Made by a program: the position numbers and the translations under genes
The notes under the pieces: model-generated
Told to the model about the DNA's origin: nothing
The model's input: only the letters and a program-made list of their open reading frames with translations
The model's database searches: none
In this document: piece after piece, positions 45,457 through 53,386 of the stretch
How positions within the stretch are numbered: position 1 is the stretch's first letter
How the letters are laid out: each line of letters opens with the position of its first letter
Assembly (NCBI GenBank): GCA_013215295.1
Contig: JABSOZ010000007.1
Location: 186,001-250,000 of the forward strand
Reading direction: 5' to 3'
DNA from: Colwellia sp.
GTDB lineage: Bacteria; Pseudomonadota; Gammaproteobacteria; Enterobacterales; Alteromonadaceae
Length of the DNA stretch: 64,000 nt

Positions 45457-46713
45457 ATGGATAAGAAAATAATCAGCTCTCCGTTACGAAAGTATTTAAA
45501 ACAGAGTATTTATGGAGTACTTTTTTTTGCTATATCCATCGCGGCTTATAGCTTTAGTCAATCAAGTGGAGAAGGACGTAGCCATAACTTAGCGATTAAC
45601 ACGCTAACGATAAGTACGGTTACTCAAGGTATATTTGTCGATGCATTAAGTTTACGTGGTCAAGTCGTACCGAAAACAACCATTTACCTCGATACAACCG
45701 CAGGTGGCCGGGTTGAACAACGCTTAGTTGAACAAGGTGAGTTTGTCAAAAAAGGACAGCCCTTAGTGTTGTTAAGTAACACAAACTTACAGCTTGATGT
45801 GATGGGCCGAGAAGCACAAGTAACAGAGCAGCTCAATTTTCTGCGTAACACTCAAATGAATATGGCAACAAGTCGATTAGATTTGCGTCGTGACTTATTA
45901 GAGGTTGAATTACAAATTAGCCATTTAAAGAGACGCTCAAAACAATCATCGACGTTAGTAAATCAGGGCCTTTTGGCCAAAGATCAACTCGCAATCATAA
46001 ACGATGATCTTAGTTATTATGAAGCCAGAAAAGTACTGACCATAGAGCGTCAAAACCAAGAGAACAGTATACGTAAGGTACAAGTACTGCAGTTAGAAGA
46101 AAGCGCAATTATGCTTGAAAAAAATCTTCAGTTTGCCCGTAACAATTTAGACAACTTGCTAATAAAAGCGCCAGTGTCAGGTTATTTAAGTGAGTTTACT
46201 GTTGAGATAGGTGAATCAAAAAAACGTGGCGCCCGCCTCGGACAAATTGATATTCCCAATGAATATAAATTAGTCATACGCCTTGATGAATTTTACTTAA
46301 ATCAAGTACAACGTGATTTAGTCGTCATGGTAGAACTAAAAACTGGCAACATTATGGCTAAGGTCAGTAAGATTGATAGTCGAGTTAACCAATCACAATT
46401 TCAAATTGAAGTAGACCTACCTTCCGATGTAGGCAAGATAAAACGTGGACAAAATATTAATGTCGAATTGATGCTAGGTGGAGATAAAGAGCAAGCTTTA
46501 TTACTTAAACGCGGCGCGTTTTTTGGCAATAGTGGTGGCAATTGGGCTTATGTACTTAACGAAGAGGGTAGTAAAGCGGTTCGAAGAACCATTAGTTTAG
46601 GGAAAAAAAATCAACAGTATTTTGAAGTGTTGTCTGGCTTGGCCCTGGGCGAAAAAGTGGTTACATCAAGTTATGGTAATTTCGATAAAGCTCAGCAACT
46701 GCACTTAAAGTAA
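45457..46713 (+). CDS. HlyD/MacA-like periplasmic adaptor (membrane fusion protein)
   Basis: This 418-residue adaptor is anchored by an N-terminal helix (GVLFFAISIAAYSF, about residues 20-33). It shows the split lipoyl domain (TTAGGRVEQRLVEQGEFVKKGQPL and KAPVSGYLSEFTVEIGE), a long coiled-coil hairpin between them (about 115-225) and a beta-barrel with GKIKRGQNINVELM. Adaptors of this kind link an inner-membrane ABC permease to an outer-membrane channel. It is first in an operon behind a sigma-54 promoter and is followed after 57 bases by the ATPase gene. No TolC-like gene is present, so a channel encoded elsewhere would be needed. Confidence 0.92.
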   Translation: MDKKIISSPLRKYLKQSIYGVLFFAISIAAYSFSQSSGEGRSHNLAINTLTISTVTQGIFVDALSLRGQVVPKTTIYLDTTAGGRVEQRLVEQGEFVKKGQPLVLLSNTNLQLDVMGREAQVTEQLNFLRNTQMNMATSRLDLRRDLLEVELQISHLKRRSKQSSTLVNQGLLAKDQLAIINDDLSYYEARKVLTIERQNQENSIRKVQVLQLEESAIMLEKNLQFARNNLDNLLIKAPVSGYLSEFTVEIGESKKRGARLGQIDIPNEYKLVIRLDEFYLNQVQRDLVVMVELKTGNIMAKVSKIDSRVNQSQFQIEVDLPSDVGKIKRGQNINVELMLGGDKEQALLLKRGAFFGNSGGNWAYVLNEEGSKAVRRTISLGKKNQQYFEVLSGLALGEKVVTSSYGNFDKAQQLHLK

Positions 46714-46770
46714 TTCGAGTTAATTTAACTTAACTTCAATATCACGACATACATTAAAGGAATAACAATA

Positions 46771-47484
46771 ATGATTAAAATAACTAACTTGAGCCGTATT
46801 TTTCGTACGTTAGATCTAGAGACCGCTGCGCTGAGCAATATTAATTTAACCGTTAATGCCGGTGAGTTTGTTGCCATTATGGGCCCGTCGGGTTGCGGTA
46901 AATCAACCTTGTTATCGATATTAGGTATGCTTGATTCTCCTACTAGTGGAAGTTTTGCATTTGATGGCTGCAATATTGCTGATTACAACGAAAAACAATT
47001 AACCCTGTTGCGTAAAGCTTCAATTGGTTTTGTTTTTCAAAGCTTTAACTTAATCGATGAACTCACCGTTTATGAGAATGTTGAATTACCACTACAATAT
47101 CAAAAAATTAGTAAGGGTGAGCGTAAGAAGCGTGTTGAAGCGATTTTAAAACGTGTTGGCATTGACCATAGGTCTGATCATCTACCACAACAACTTTCTG
47201 GTGGGCAACAGCAACGTGTAGCTGTTGCTCGTGCTTTAGTTATCAACCCAAGGCTGATTTTGGCCGATGAACCTACCGGTAACTTAGATTCAAAAAATGG
47301 CGATGAAGTCATGGCAATGTTACGTGAATTAAATAAGGAAGGCACCACAGTTATCATGGTCACTCACTCAGAAAAAGAGGGAAATTATGCCGATAGGTTA
47401 GTGCGACTACTTGATGGTCAAATCATGCTTGATAAAGCTAATCAGGTCACTATACCTTCAGGAATGACCGCTGAGGTTGCCTAA
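46771..47484 (+). CDS. ABC transporter ATP-binding protein 1 (MacB/LolD-like)
   Basis: This 237-residue ATPase has Walker [13 protein letters not shown]-loop [17 protein letters not shown], signature [15 protein letters not shown], Walker [13 protein letters not shown] and H-loop [14 protein letters not shown] lies 9 bases before the ATG. It precedes its permease by one base (stop TAA, C, ATG). The protein is almost identical to ATPase 2 at 50009: from the translations I count about six substitutions plus an 8-residue insertion near the C-terminus of copy 2. The partner permeases are much less alike. Confidence 0.94.
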   Translation: MIKITNLSRIFRTLDLETAALSNINLTVNAGEFVAIMGPSGCGKSTLLSILGMLDSPTSGSFAFDGCNIADYNEKQLTLLRKASIGFVFQSFNLIDELTVYENVELPLQYQKISKGERKKRVEAILKRVGIDHRSDHLPQQLSGGQQQRVAVARALVINPRLILADEPTGNLDSKNGDEVMAMLRELNKEGTTVIMVTHSEKEGNYADRLVRLLDGQIMLDKANQVTIPSGMTAEVA

Positions 47485-47485
47485 C

Positions 47486-49897
47486 ATGATAGGAAATTAT
47501 TTAGTCAGCGCTATGCGAGCAATAAGAAAAGATAAACCCCATTTTTTTCTCAATCTCATTGGTTTTAGTGTTGGTATTGCTGCAGCCATTTTAATGGCGT
47601 TATTTGCCCAGTATGAATTGTCATATGATAATCAGCATCCCGACAGTGAACGAGTATATCGAGCACATGGCGATTTCACTTCATGGGGGTTAGAATTAAC
47701 AGGAACATCTTCCTATAAAGTTGCTGTTGAAATGGCAAAGCATGCAGATGTTGAAGGGGTTTTTAGGCTTATTAACACCAATCGTTTCTGGAACCACGAA
47801 GAAGACGCCATCAATTTAGTTCAAAATAAAGAGTCTCGATATAATCTGAATAATTTTTATGCTGCAAGTGAAAACATTCTAGCGTTTATTGCACTAGAAG
47901 TGCTGGATGGTGATATTAAGAAGTCACTACAACAACCTAATCAACTTGCGATCAGTGAAAGCGAAGCTTTACGGTTATTTGGTTCGGTTCAAGTTGTTGG
48001 TCAAACACTCAACTTTAAAGCAGGCCAATATCGCATTGGTGCTGTATTTAAAGATTTACCAGAAAATACGCATTTCAAATTTGATACATTAATACAAATA
48101 CCCCCTGCATATGGGGATGAGTTATGGGGATTTAATTATTACAAACTTCTTGCTCAAGCAGACATTCCTCGACTGACTAAGGCGATGACGGATCACCTGC
48201 ATATTATTTATCCTGCAGAAAAATGGCAGCAAGTCACCATGTCTTTGGTGAACTTAGAACAATTGCATTTTAATACTAAGGGCCGATACGAAATGAAAAC
48301 AGGTGGTTCATTAACGACCTTACAAATCTGTATTGCTCTGAGCGTGATTTTAGTATTAATTGCTAGCATTAATTTTATCAATTTAACTATTGCCCAATCG
48401 GCTAGGCGCGCCAAAGAAGTTGGTGTACGAAAGACCTTAGGGGCAACCAAAGGACAACTTGTCGCACAGTTTTTAACTGAGTCACTAATCGTTGTTGTAC
48501 TGGCTGGCTTGTTGGCATTAACTATGGTGGAACTAGGGTTGCAACAGTTTAATCAACTTATGGACAGCCAACTGACTTTATCATATAGCTCACCGTTTAT
48601 GCTGACAACGATTTTGGTCATATTTGGTGTAGGCATACTGTCAGGGCTTTATCCCGCTATTTTTATTGCCTCTTTTAGTGCTAAGCGAGTACTCAGTGGC
48701 GATTTAGTGTATGGCAGCAGTGCTATTTTTTTTAGAAAAATGACCTTATGTCTTCAGGGCGCTTTTTCTGTAGGGCTTATTATTGGGGCATCCTCTTTAT
48801 ATCAACAAATGGAACTGGTGAATAATTTAGCTGTCGGTTATGAAAAAAAATCTCGACTTATCATCAAGAATTTACCTACCCAGTCCATATTCAAGCGAGA
48901 CAATAACACTTTACTGGAGAGGTTAAGGCGTCTAGATGGGGTTGTTCAGGTTAGTTTAAGTGGCACAGATATAACCAATGGTTTTCGTGATTCCTTTAAC
49001 TTTACCTGGCCCAATGGAGAAACTTTAGAAGGTATACAGCCTAATATTGCCACAGGATTCTATGGCGCTGAAGTACTCGGACTTAAACTGCTTGCAGGTC
49101 GCGATTTTTCCCCAAAATTTAGCAATGATTGGTTACGTACTGATGCGCAGGGTAATCGTACTTTTGCTGTGCTGGTGAGCCGTCGTATGGTTGAGTTGGC
49201 AGGATATAGCGATATAAATTCAGTACTGGGTATGCAACTTTACGCGCCTGATCGTAAATTAACAGCAAATATCGTTGGCGTTATTGAAAACGTAAAACTT
49301 GGCTCTGCCAGACAACAAGCAATGCCTGTCTCCGTTGGTTTAGGTAGCAACTTTGTTCCTTTTGGCCATATTGTACTCAAAGTATCCACTTCAAATATGT
49401 ACGCGTTGAATAAACAAATTCTTGCGGTTATTGAACAGGAACTCCACCTAAGTGATGTCACCATTAGCTTGATAAGTGATGATTATAAGGCAGTTCATAA
49501 AAGTGAACATCGGGCATTCGATATGGTTACTACTTTTAGCCTACTGGCCATTTTCCTTACTTGTTTAGGTATTTTGGGCTTAGCTTCTTTTGCCACCATA
49601 CGACGCCAAAAAGAAGTGGCTATGCGCAAGGTGCTGGGTGCATCACGTTTGAGCATTGTGAATTTGTTAGCAAAAGAGTTTCTGTTCTTGATGGTTGTCA
49701 GTTTAGCGATTGCTTATCCCATTACTTTTTGGCTGGTTAATGATTGGTTGGCTAATTTTAATGAACGTATCGAACAAGCGGCTTGGGTATACATAGCGGC
49801 CGCACTTACAATAACGATACTCACTTGGCTTACCGTGGCAAGTCTGGCCTTTAAAGCTGCGAGCAAGAGACCATCGCTGACCTTACGTGATGAGTAA
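47486..49897 (+). CDS. FtsX/MacB-type ABC permease 1
   Basis: This is an 803-residue double-FtsX permease. A first helix (FFLNLIGFSVGIAAAILMALFA, about 21-42) leads to a MacB-type periplasmic domain, and three helices follow between about 280 and 390, with RAKEVGVRKTLGATKGQLVAQF between them. A second half starts near 425, with a second periplasmic domain and three final helices after 680 (the repeat motif is RRQKEVAMRKVLGASRLSIVNLL). The ATG at 47486 follows the ATPase stop by one base; a TTG nine bases earlier is unlikely. It probably forms the membrane part of an exporter with the HlyD-like protein. Cargo unknown; peptides, lipids and antibiotics are all handled by relatives. Confidence 0.9.
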   Translation: MIGNYLVSAMRAIRKDKPHFFLNLIGFSVGIAAAILMALFAQYELSYDNQHPDSERVYRAHGDFTSWGLELTGTSSYKVAVEMAKHADVEGVFRLINTNRFWNHEEDAINLVQNKESRYNLNNFYAASENILAFIALEVLDGDIKKSLQQPNQLAISESEALRLFGSVQVVGQTLNFKAGQYRIGAVFKDLPENTHFKFDTLIQIPPAYGDELWGFNYYKLLAQADIPRLTKAMTDHLHIIYPAEKWQQVTMSLVNLEQLHFNTKGRYEMKTGGSLTTLQICIALSVILVLIASINFINLTIAQSARRAKEVGVRKTLGATKGQLVAQFLTESLIVVVLAGLLALTMVELGLQQFNQLMDSQLTLSYSSPFMLTTILVIFGVGILSGLYPAIFIASFSAKRVLSGDLVYGSSAIFFRKMTLCLQGAFSVGLIIGASSLYQQMELVNNLAVGYEKKSRLIIKNLPTQSIFKRDNNTLLERLRRLDGVVQVSLSGTDITNGFRDSFNFTWPNGETLEGIQPNIATGFYGAEVLGLKLLAGRDFSPKFSNDWLRTDAQGNRTFAVLVSRRMVELAGYSDINSVLGMQLYAPDRKLTANIVGVIENVKLGSARQQAMPVSVGLGSNFVPFGHIVLKVSTSNMYALNKQILAVIEQELHLSDVTISLISDDYKAVHKSEHRAFDMVTTFSLLAIFLTCLGILGLASFATIRRQKEVAMRKVLGASRLSIVNLLAKEFLFLMVVSLAIAYPITFWLVNDWLANFNERIEQAAWVYIAAALTITILTWLTVASLAFKAASKRPSLTLRDE

Positions 49898-50008
49898 TTT
49901 ATCTTAGATTTTTAACAATACTAAAGGCAGAAAACGATAAGTTACATCGTTGTTTTCCCTTACTTAATTTCAAGTTTGAAGTACAACAATAATATTTGGA
50001 CAATTATA

Positions 50009-50746
50009 ATGATTAAATTAACTAATTTAAACCGAGTGTTTCGCACATTAGATCTAGAAACAACTGCGCTGAGTAATATTAATTTAACCGTTAATGCCGG
50101 TGAATTTGTTGCCATTATGGGCCCGTCGGGTTGCGGTAAATCAACCTTATTATCGATATTAGGTATGCTCGATTCTCCCACTAGTGGAAGTTTTGCATTT
50201 GATGGTTGCAATATTGCTGATTACAACGAAAAACAATTAACCCTGTTACGCAAGGCTTCTATCGGTTTTGTTTTTCAAAGCTTTAACTTAATCGATGAAC
50301 TCACCGTTTATGAGAATGTTGAACTACCATTGCAATATCAAAAAATTAGTAAAGGTGAGCGTAAGAAGCGTGTTGAAGCGATTTTAAAACGTGTTGGCAT
50401 TGACCATAGGTCTGATCATCTACCACAACAACTTTCTGGTGGGCAACAGCAACGTGTAGCTGTTGCTCGTGCTTTAGTTATCAACCCAAGGCTGATTTTG
50501 GCCGATGAACCTACCGGTAACTTAGATTCAAAAAATGGTGATGAAGTCATGGCGATGTTACGTGAATTAAATAAGGAAGGCACCACGGTTATTATGGTTA
50601 CTCACTCAGAAAAAGAGGGGCGTTATGCTGATAGATTAGTGCGCTTACTTGATGGTCAAATCATGCTTGATAAAGCTAATCAGGTATCTATACCTTCAGA
50701 CAGTCCTGCAAAGATACCTTCAGGTATGACAGCTGAGGTTGCTTAA
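50009..50746 (+). CDS. ABC transporter ATP-binding protein 2 (near-copy of ATPase 1)
   Basis: All ABC motifs are intact and the protein differs from ATPase 1 at only a few positions, including K/L4, S/N8, I/V10, A/T19 and N/R in EKEGRYAD. An 8-residue insertion near the end (DSPAKIPS) duplicates the IPS motif; in the DNA this is a repeat of ATACCTTCAG. The start ATG at 50009 has GGA about 9 bases upstream; a TTG at 49976 would add 11 residues unlike copy 1. It ends one base before permease 2. Confidence 0.93.
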   Translation: MIKLTNLNRVFRTLDLETTALSNINLTVNAGEFVAIMGPSGCGKSTLLSILGMLDSPTSGSFAFDGCNIADYNEKQLTLLRKASIGFVFQSFNLIDELTVYENVELPLQYQKISKGERKKRVEAILKRVGIDHRSDHLPQQLSGGQQQRVAVARALVINPRLILADEPTGNLDSKNGDEVMAMLRELNKEGTTVIMVTHSEKEGRYADRLVRLLDGQIMLDKANQVSIPSDSPAKIPSGMTAEVA

Positions 50747-50747
50747 T

Positions 50748-53150
50748 ATGTTAGCAAACTATTTGATTACAGCAATACGATCCTTTAAACAACATAAACA
50801 GCATTTTGCTCTTAATTTGATTGGGCTGAGCATAGGCTTGGCCGCCGCGATATTGATAGCCCTATTTGCCCAAAATGAGTTGTCGTACGATAGCCAGCAG
50901 CCTGATGCTGAACGGGTCTACCGTATTACACAAGATTTAACTAAGATAGGTATTGAAGAATTACCATTCTCTAATTATGTTAAAGCTGCGGCAACAAGTA
51001 GAAGTTATAGTCAAGTAGAAGACATATTTGCCTTAACTTCGGTTGAATCCAATGAGGCAGTCATTACGACGGTAAAGTATCAAGGGCAAGGTTATAAGTT
51101 AGGCGCTATTTTAGGAACAACCCCAAATATTGAACGCTTTATTAAGATGAATACCTTAGCGGGTGACCTTAATATTGCCTTGAGTACACCCAATAGCTTG
51201 GCATTAAGTGAATCGGAAGCGCTGCGTATTTTTGGCAGCACTGAAATCATTGGAAAAACGCTTGCTCATGAAAAGGGCCAATACACGGTACAGGCGGTAT
51301 TTGCTGATTTACCACAGAACACTCACTTTGCGTTTAAAAATCTAATCTATGTAAAACATAACCAAGCAGATACAAGTAGTAATAATAGTTATGTTTACGT
51401 AAAGCTTGCGGAACAAGCAGATCTCGAGGCATATGCAAAAGTGTTAACTGAGCAAGCTGTTACTGATCAGTTTAAAGGTAAAGCTTCGTTGGGTTTAATG
51501 CCTTTGCTTGATATACACCTTAACGCAAAGTCTATGGCTGAGTTTAAAAAAGGGGGAAATAAGCAAGATGTGATGATCTGTGTTGGCTTGAGTGCATTAT
51601 TAATTTTAATTGCGGGTTTTAACTTTATTAATATGACCGTGGCACTGTCTTCTAAGCGAGCCAAAGAAGTGGGGGTGCGTAAAACGTTGGGGGCAAGTAA
51701 AGCTCAGTTAGTGGCGCAGTTTTTGTCTGAATCGGTACTTATGTCGATGTTAGCAACGCTAATTGCATGTACGTTAGTGGAACTTCTTTTACCTAGTTTT
51801 AATGCACTGATTGAGCGTGAATTGTTCGTTGATTATAGCTCAAATTTCAGTGTCGTCATTATCGTCTTATCTGTGTTAGTGGGAATTGTTGCGGGTTTAT
51901 ATCCAGCATTTTTTATCTCTTCGTTTAGTGCAAAAAGAGTGTTAAGTGGCGATTTACAACATGGCAATACCGCCACTTTAGTACGCAAATGTTTACTTGT
52001 ATTGCAAGCTGCGATCTCGATTGCTTTGATTATTACCACCGTCATTATGAACCAGCAATTGACTCACTTACAAAGTTTACCACTTGGCTACGAAACAAAG
52101 CAGCGTTTAGTGATCTCTGAAATGCCAGCGGAACTTGTCTATGCAAAAGACCCAACATCACTGATAAACAGATTGAATGACATAGAAGGTGTTCAGCAGT
52201 TGACTGTGTTGGGTTTTGATATTACTCAATCGCCAATTATAAACCAACAAGTCAAATGGCCCAATGGTGAATTGGCTGAAGGGCGCATACCGACGAGCGG
52301 CGCCGGTTTTAATATAGTAAAAGGACTTGGGCTAACACTATTAGCTGGACATGATTTTAGCGCTGAATTTTCAGGCGATTGGGATGCGGTAGTTTCTGAA
52401 CCTTTCAGTAGGAATGTTGGCGCTATTATAACGGAAAGTGTAGCGATACAAGCGGGTTTTAGTAATGTCGCCGATATCATAGGTAAAACCATAACAAGTG
52501 CAAATCCAGATTACCCTGCAGATATGCGCGTAGTAGGCGTGGTGGCCGATGTAATTATTGGCAATGGACAAGGATCAAAGCTGATCTTCTTATGTGGCTA
52601 CCCTAGCTCTAGTGTTATTGAAGTGATTTTGACGATAGAATCACAAAATGTCCCCTATATTCAACAGCAGATAGTTGAGGTGTTGGCGGAACATGCCAAT
52701 ATCTTAGAACCTAAAATTAATTTATTAGAGGATAACTACAAAGCTGTATTTCGGGGTGACGAACGCGTCTCTCAAGTAGTGTCTATTTTTACCTCTTTAG
52801 CTATCTTTTTAACTATGCTCGGAACTTTTGGTTTAGCTTCATTTTCTACGCTACGGCGTCAAAAAGAAGTCGCCATGCGTAAAGTTCTGGGTGCATCACG
52901 CTTGAGTATAGTAAACCTGCTAGCAACAGAATTTTTATTGTTGTTGGTCGTCAGTGTAGCCATTGCTTACCCGATAACTTTTTGGCTAGTGGATGATTGG
53001 TTGGCTAATTTCAATGAACGTATCGGGCAAGCCGCTTGGGTATACGTAGCAGCCGCCCTTAGTATAACGATGCTCACTTGGCTTACCGTGGCAAGCCTCG
53101 CCTTTAAAGTCGCTAGTGCCAGACCTTCGTTAATCTTACGTGATGAGTAA
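50748..53150 (+). CDS. FtsX/MacB-type ABC permease 2
   Basis: This 800-residue permease has the same domain order as permease 1 (first helix FALNLIGLSIGLAAAILIALFA; mid-motif RAKEVGVRKTLGASKAQLVAQF; C-terminal RRQKEVAMRKVLGASRLSIVNLL). The periplasmic domains differ strongly from permeases 1 and 3, while both FtsX motif regions and the last 150 residues are close to the other copies. Cargo specificity probably lies in the periplasmic part. It begins one base after ATPase 2. Downstream lies the ATPase remnant. Confidence 0.9.
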   Translation: MLANYLITAIRSFKQHKQHFALNLIGLSIGLAAAILIALFAQNELSYDSQQPDAERVYRITQDLTKIGIEELPFSNYVKAAATSRSYSQVEDIFALTSVESNEAVITTVKYQGQGYKLGAILGTTPNIERFIKMNTLAGDLNIALSTPNSLALSESEALRIFGSTEIIGKTLAHEKGQYTVQAVFADLPQNTHFAFKNLIYVKHNQADTSSNNSYVYVKLAEQADLEAYAKVLTEQAVTDQFKGKASLGLMPLLDIHLNAKSMAEFKKGGNKQDVMICVGLSALLILIAGFNFINMTVALSSKRAKEVGVRKTLGASKAQLVAQFLSESVLMSMLATLIACTLVELLLPSFNALIERELFVDYSSNFSVVIIVLSVLVGIVAGLYPAFFISSFSAKRVLSGDLQHGNTATLVRKCLLVLQAAISIALIITTVIMNQQLTHLQSLPLGYETKQRLVISEMPAELVYAKDPTSLINRLNDIEGVQQLTVLGFDITQSPIINQQVKWPNGELAEGRIPTSGAGFNIVKGLGLTLLAGHDFSAEFSGDWDAVVSEPFSRNVGAIITESVAIQAGFSNVADIIGKTITSANPDYPADMRVVGVVADVIIGNGQGSKLIFLCGYPSSSVIEVILTIESQNVPYIQQQIVEVLAEHANILEPKINLLEDNYKAVFRGDERVSQVVSIFTSLAIFLTMLGTFGLASFSTLRRQKEVAMRKVLGASRLSIVNLLATEFLLLLVVSVAIAYPITFWLVDDWLANFNERIGQAAWVYVAAALSITMLTWLTVASLAFKVASARPSLILRDE

Positions 53151-53213
53151 GTGATTATCATCACCTGCTTCAAAACTCGATAGTACAAAGGACAAAAATT
53201 ATAAAGGATTACT

Positions 53214-53385
53214 ATGATCAAACGAACAAATTTAATCACGTTTTCGCACGCCAAATATAGAGGAAAGTGCATTGTGTAATATCAACTTGGTCATTAATGA
53301 AGATGTGTTTGTTGCCATAGGGCTAACCCTTCATTTTGAAATGCTTTCAGGCATGCTTTCATATAATAAATCAGAGGTCGCTTAA
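53214..53385 (+). pseudogene. Remnant of a third ABC ATPase gene (internal deletion and frameshift)
   Basis: The first 110 bases align with the 5' end of ATPase 2 (ATGATCAAACGAACAAATTT against ATGATTAAATTAACTAATTT, and TTTGTTGCCATA against TTTGTTGCCATT). A 2-base loss shifts the frame and gives a stop after 21 codons. From about 53345 the sequence matches the 3' end of the ATPase genes (TTCAGGCATG, then GAGGTCGCTTAACATG). About 570 bases with Walker A, signature and Walker B are missing. The reduced gene keeps the usual one-base spacing to the following permease. Confidence 0.88.
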
Positions 53386-53386
53386 C

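Noticed and set aside
53336-53386. 17-residue N-terminal extension of permease 3
   Set aside because: It is translation of the ATPase remnant in the permease frame; the other permeases start one base after the ATPase stop.
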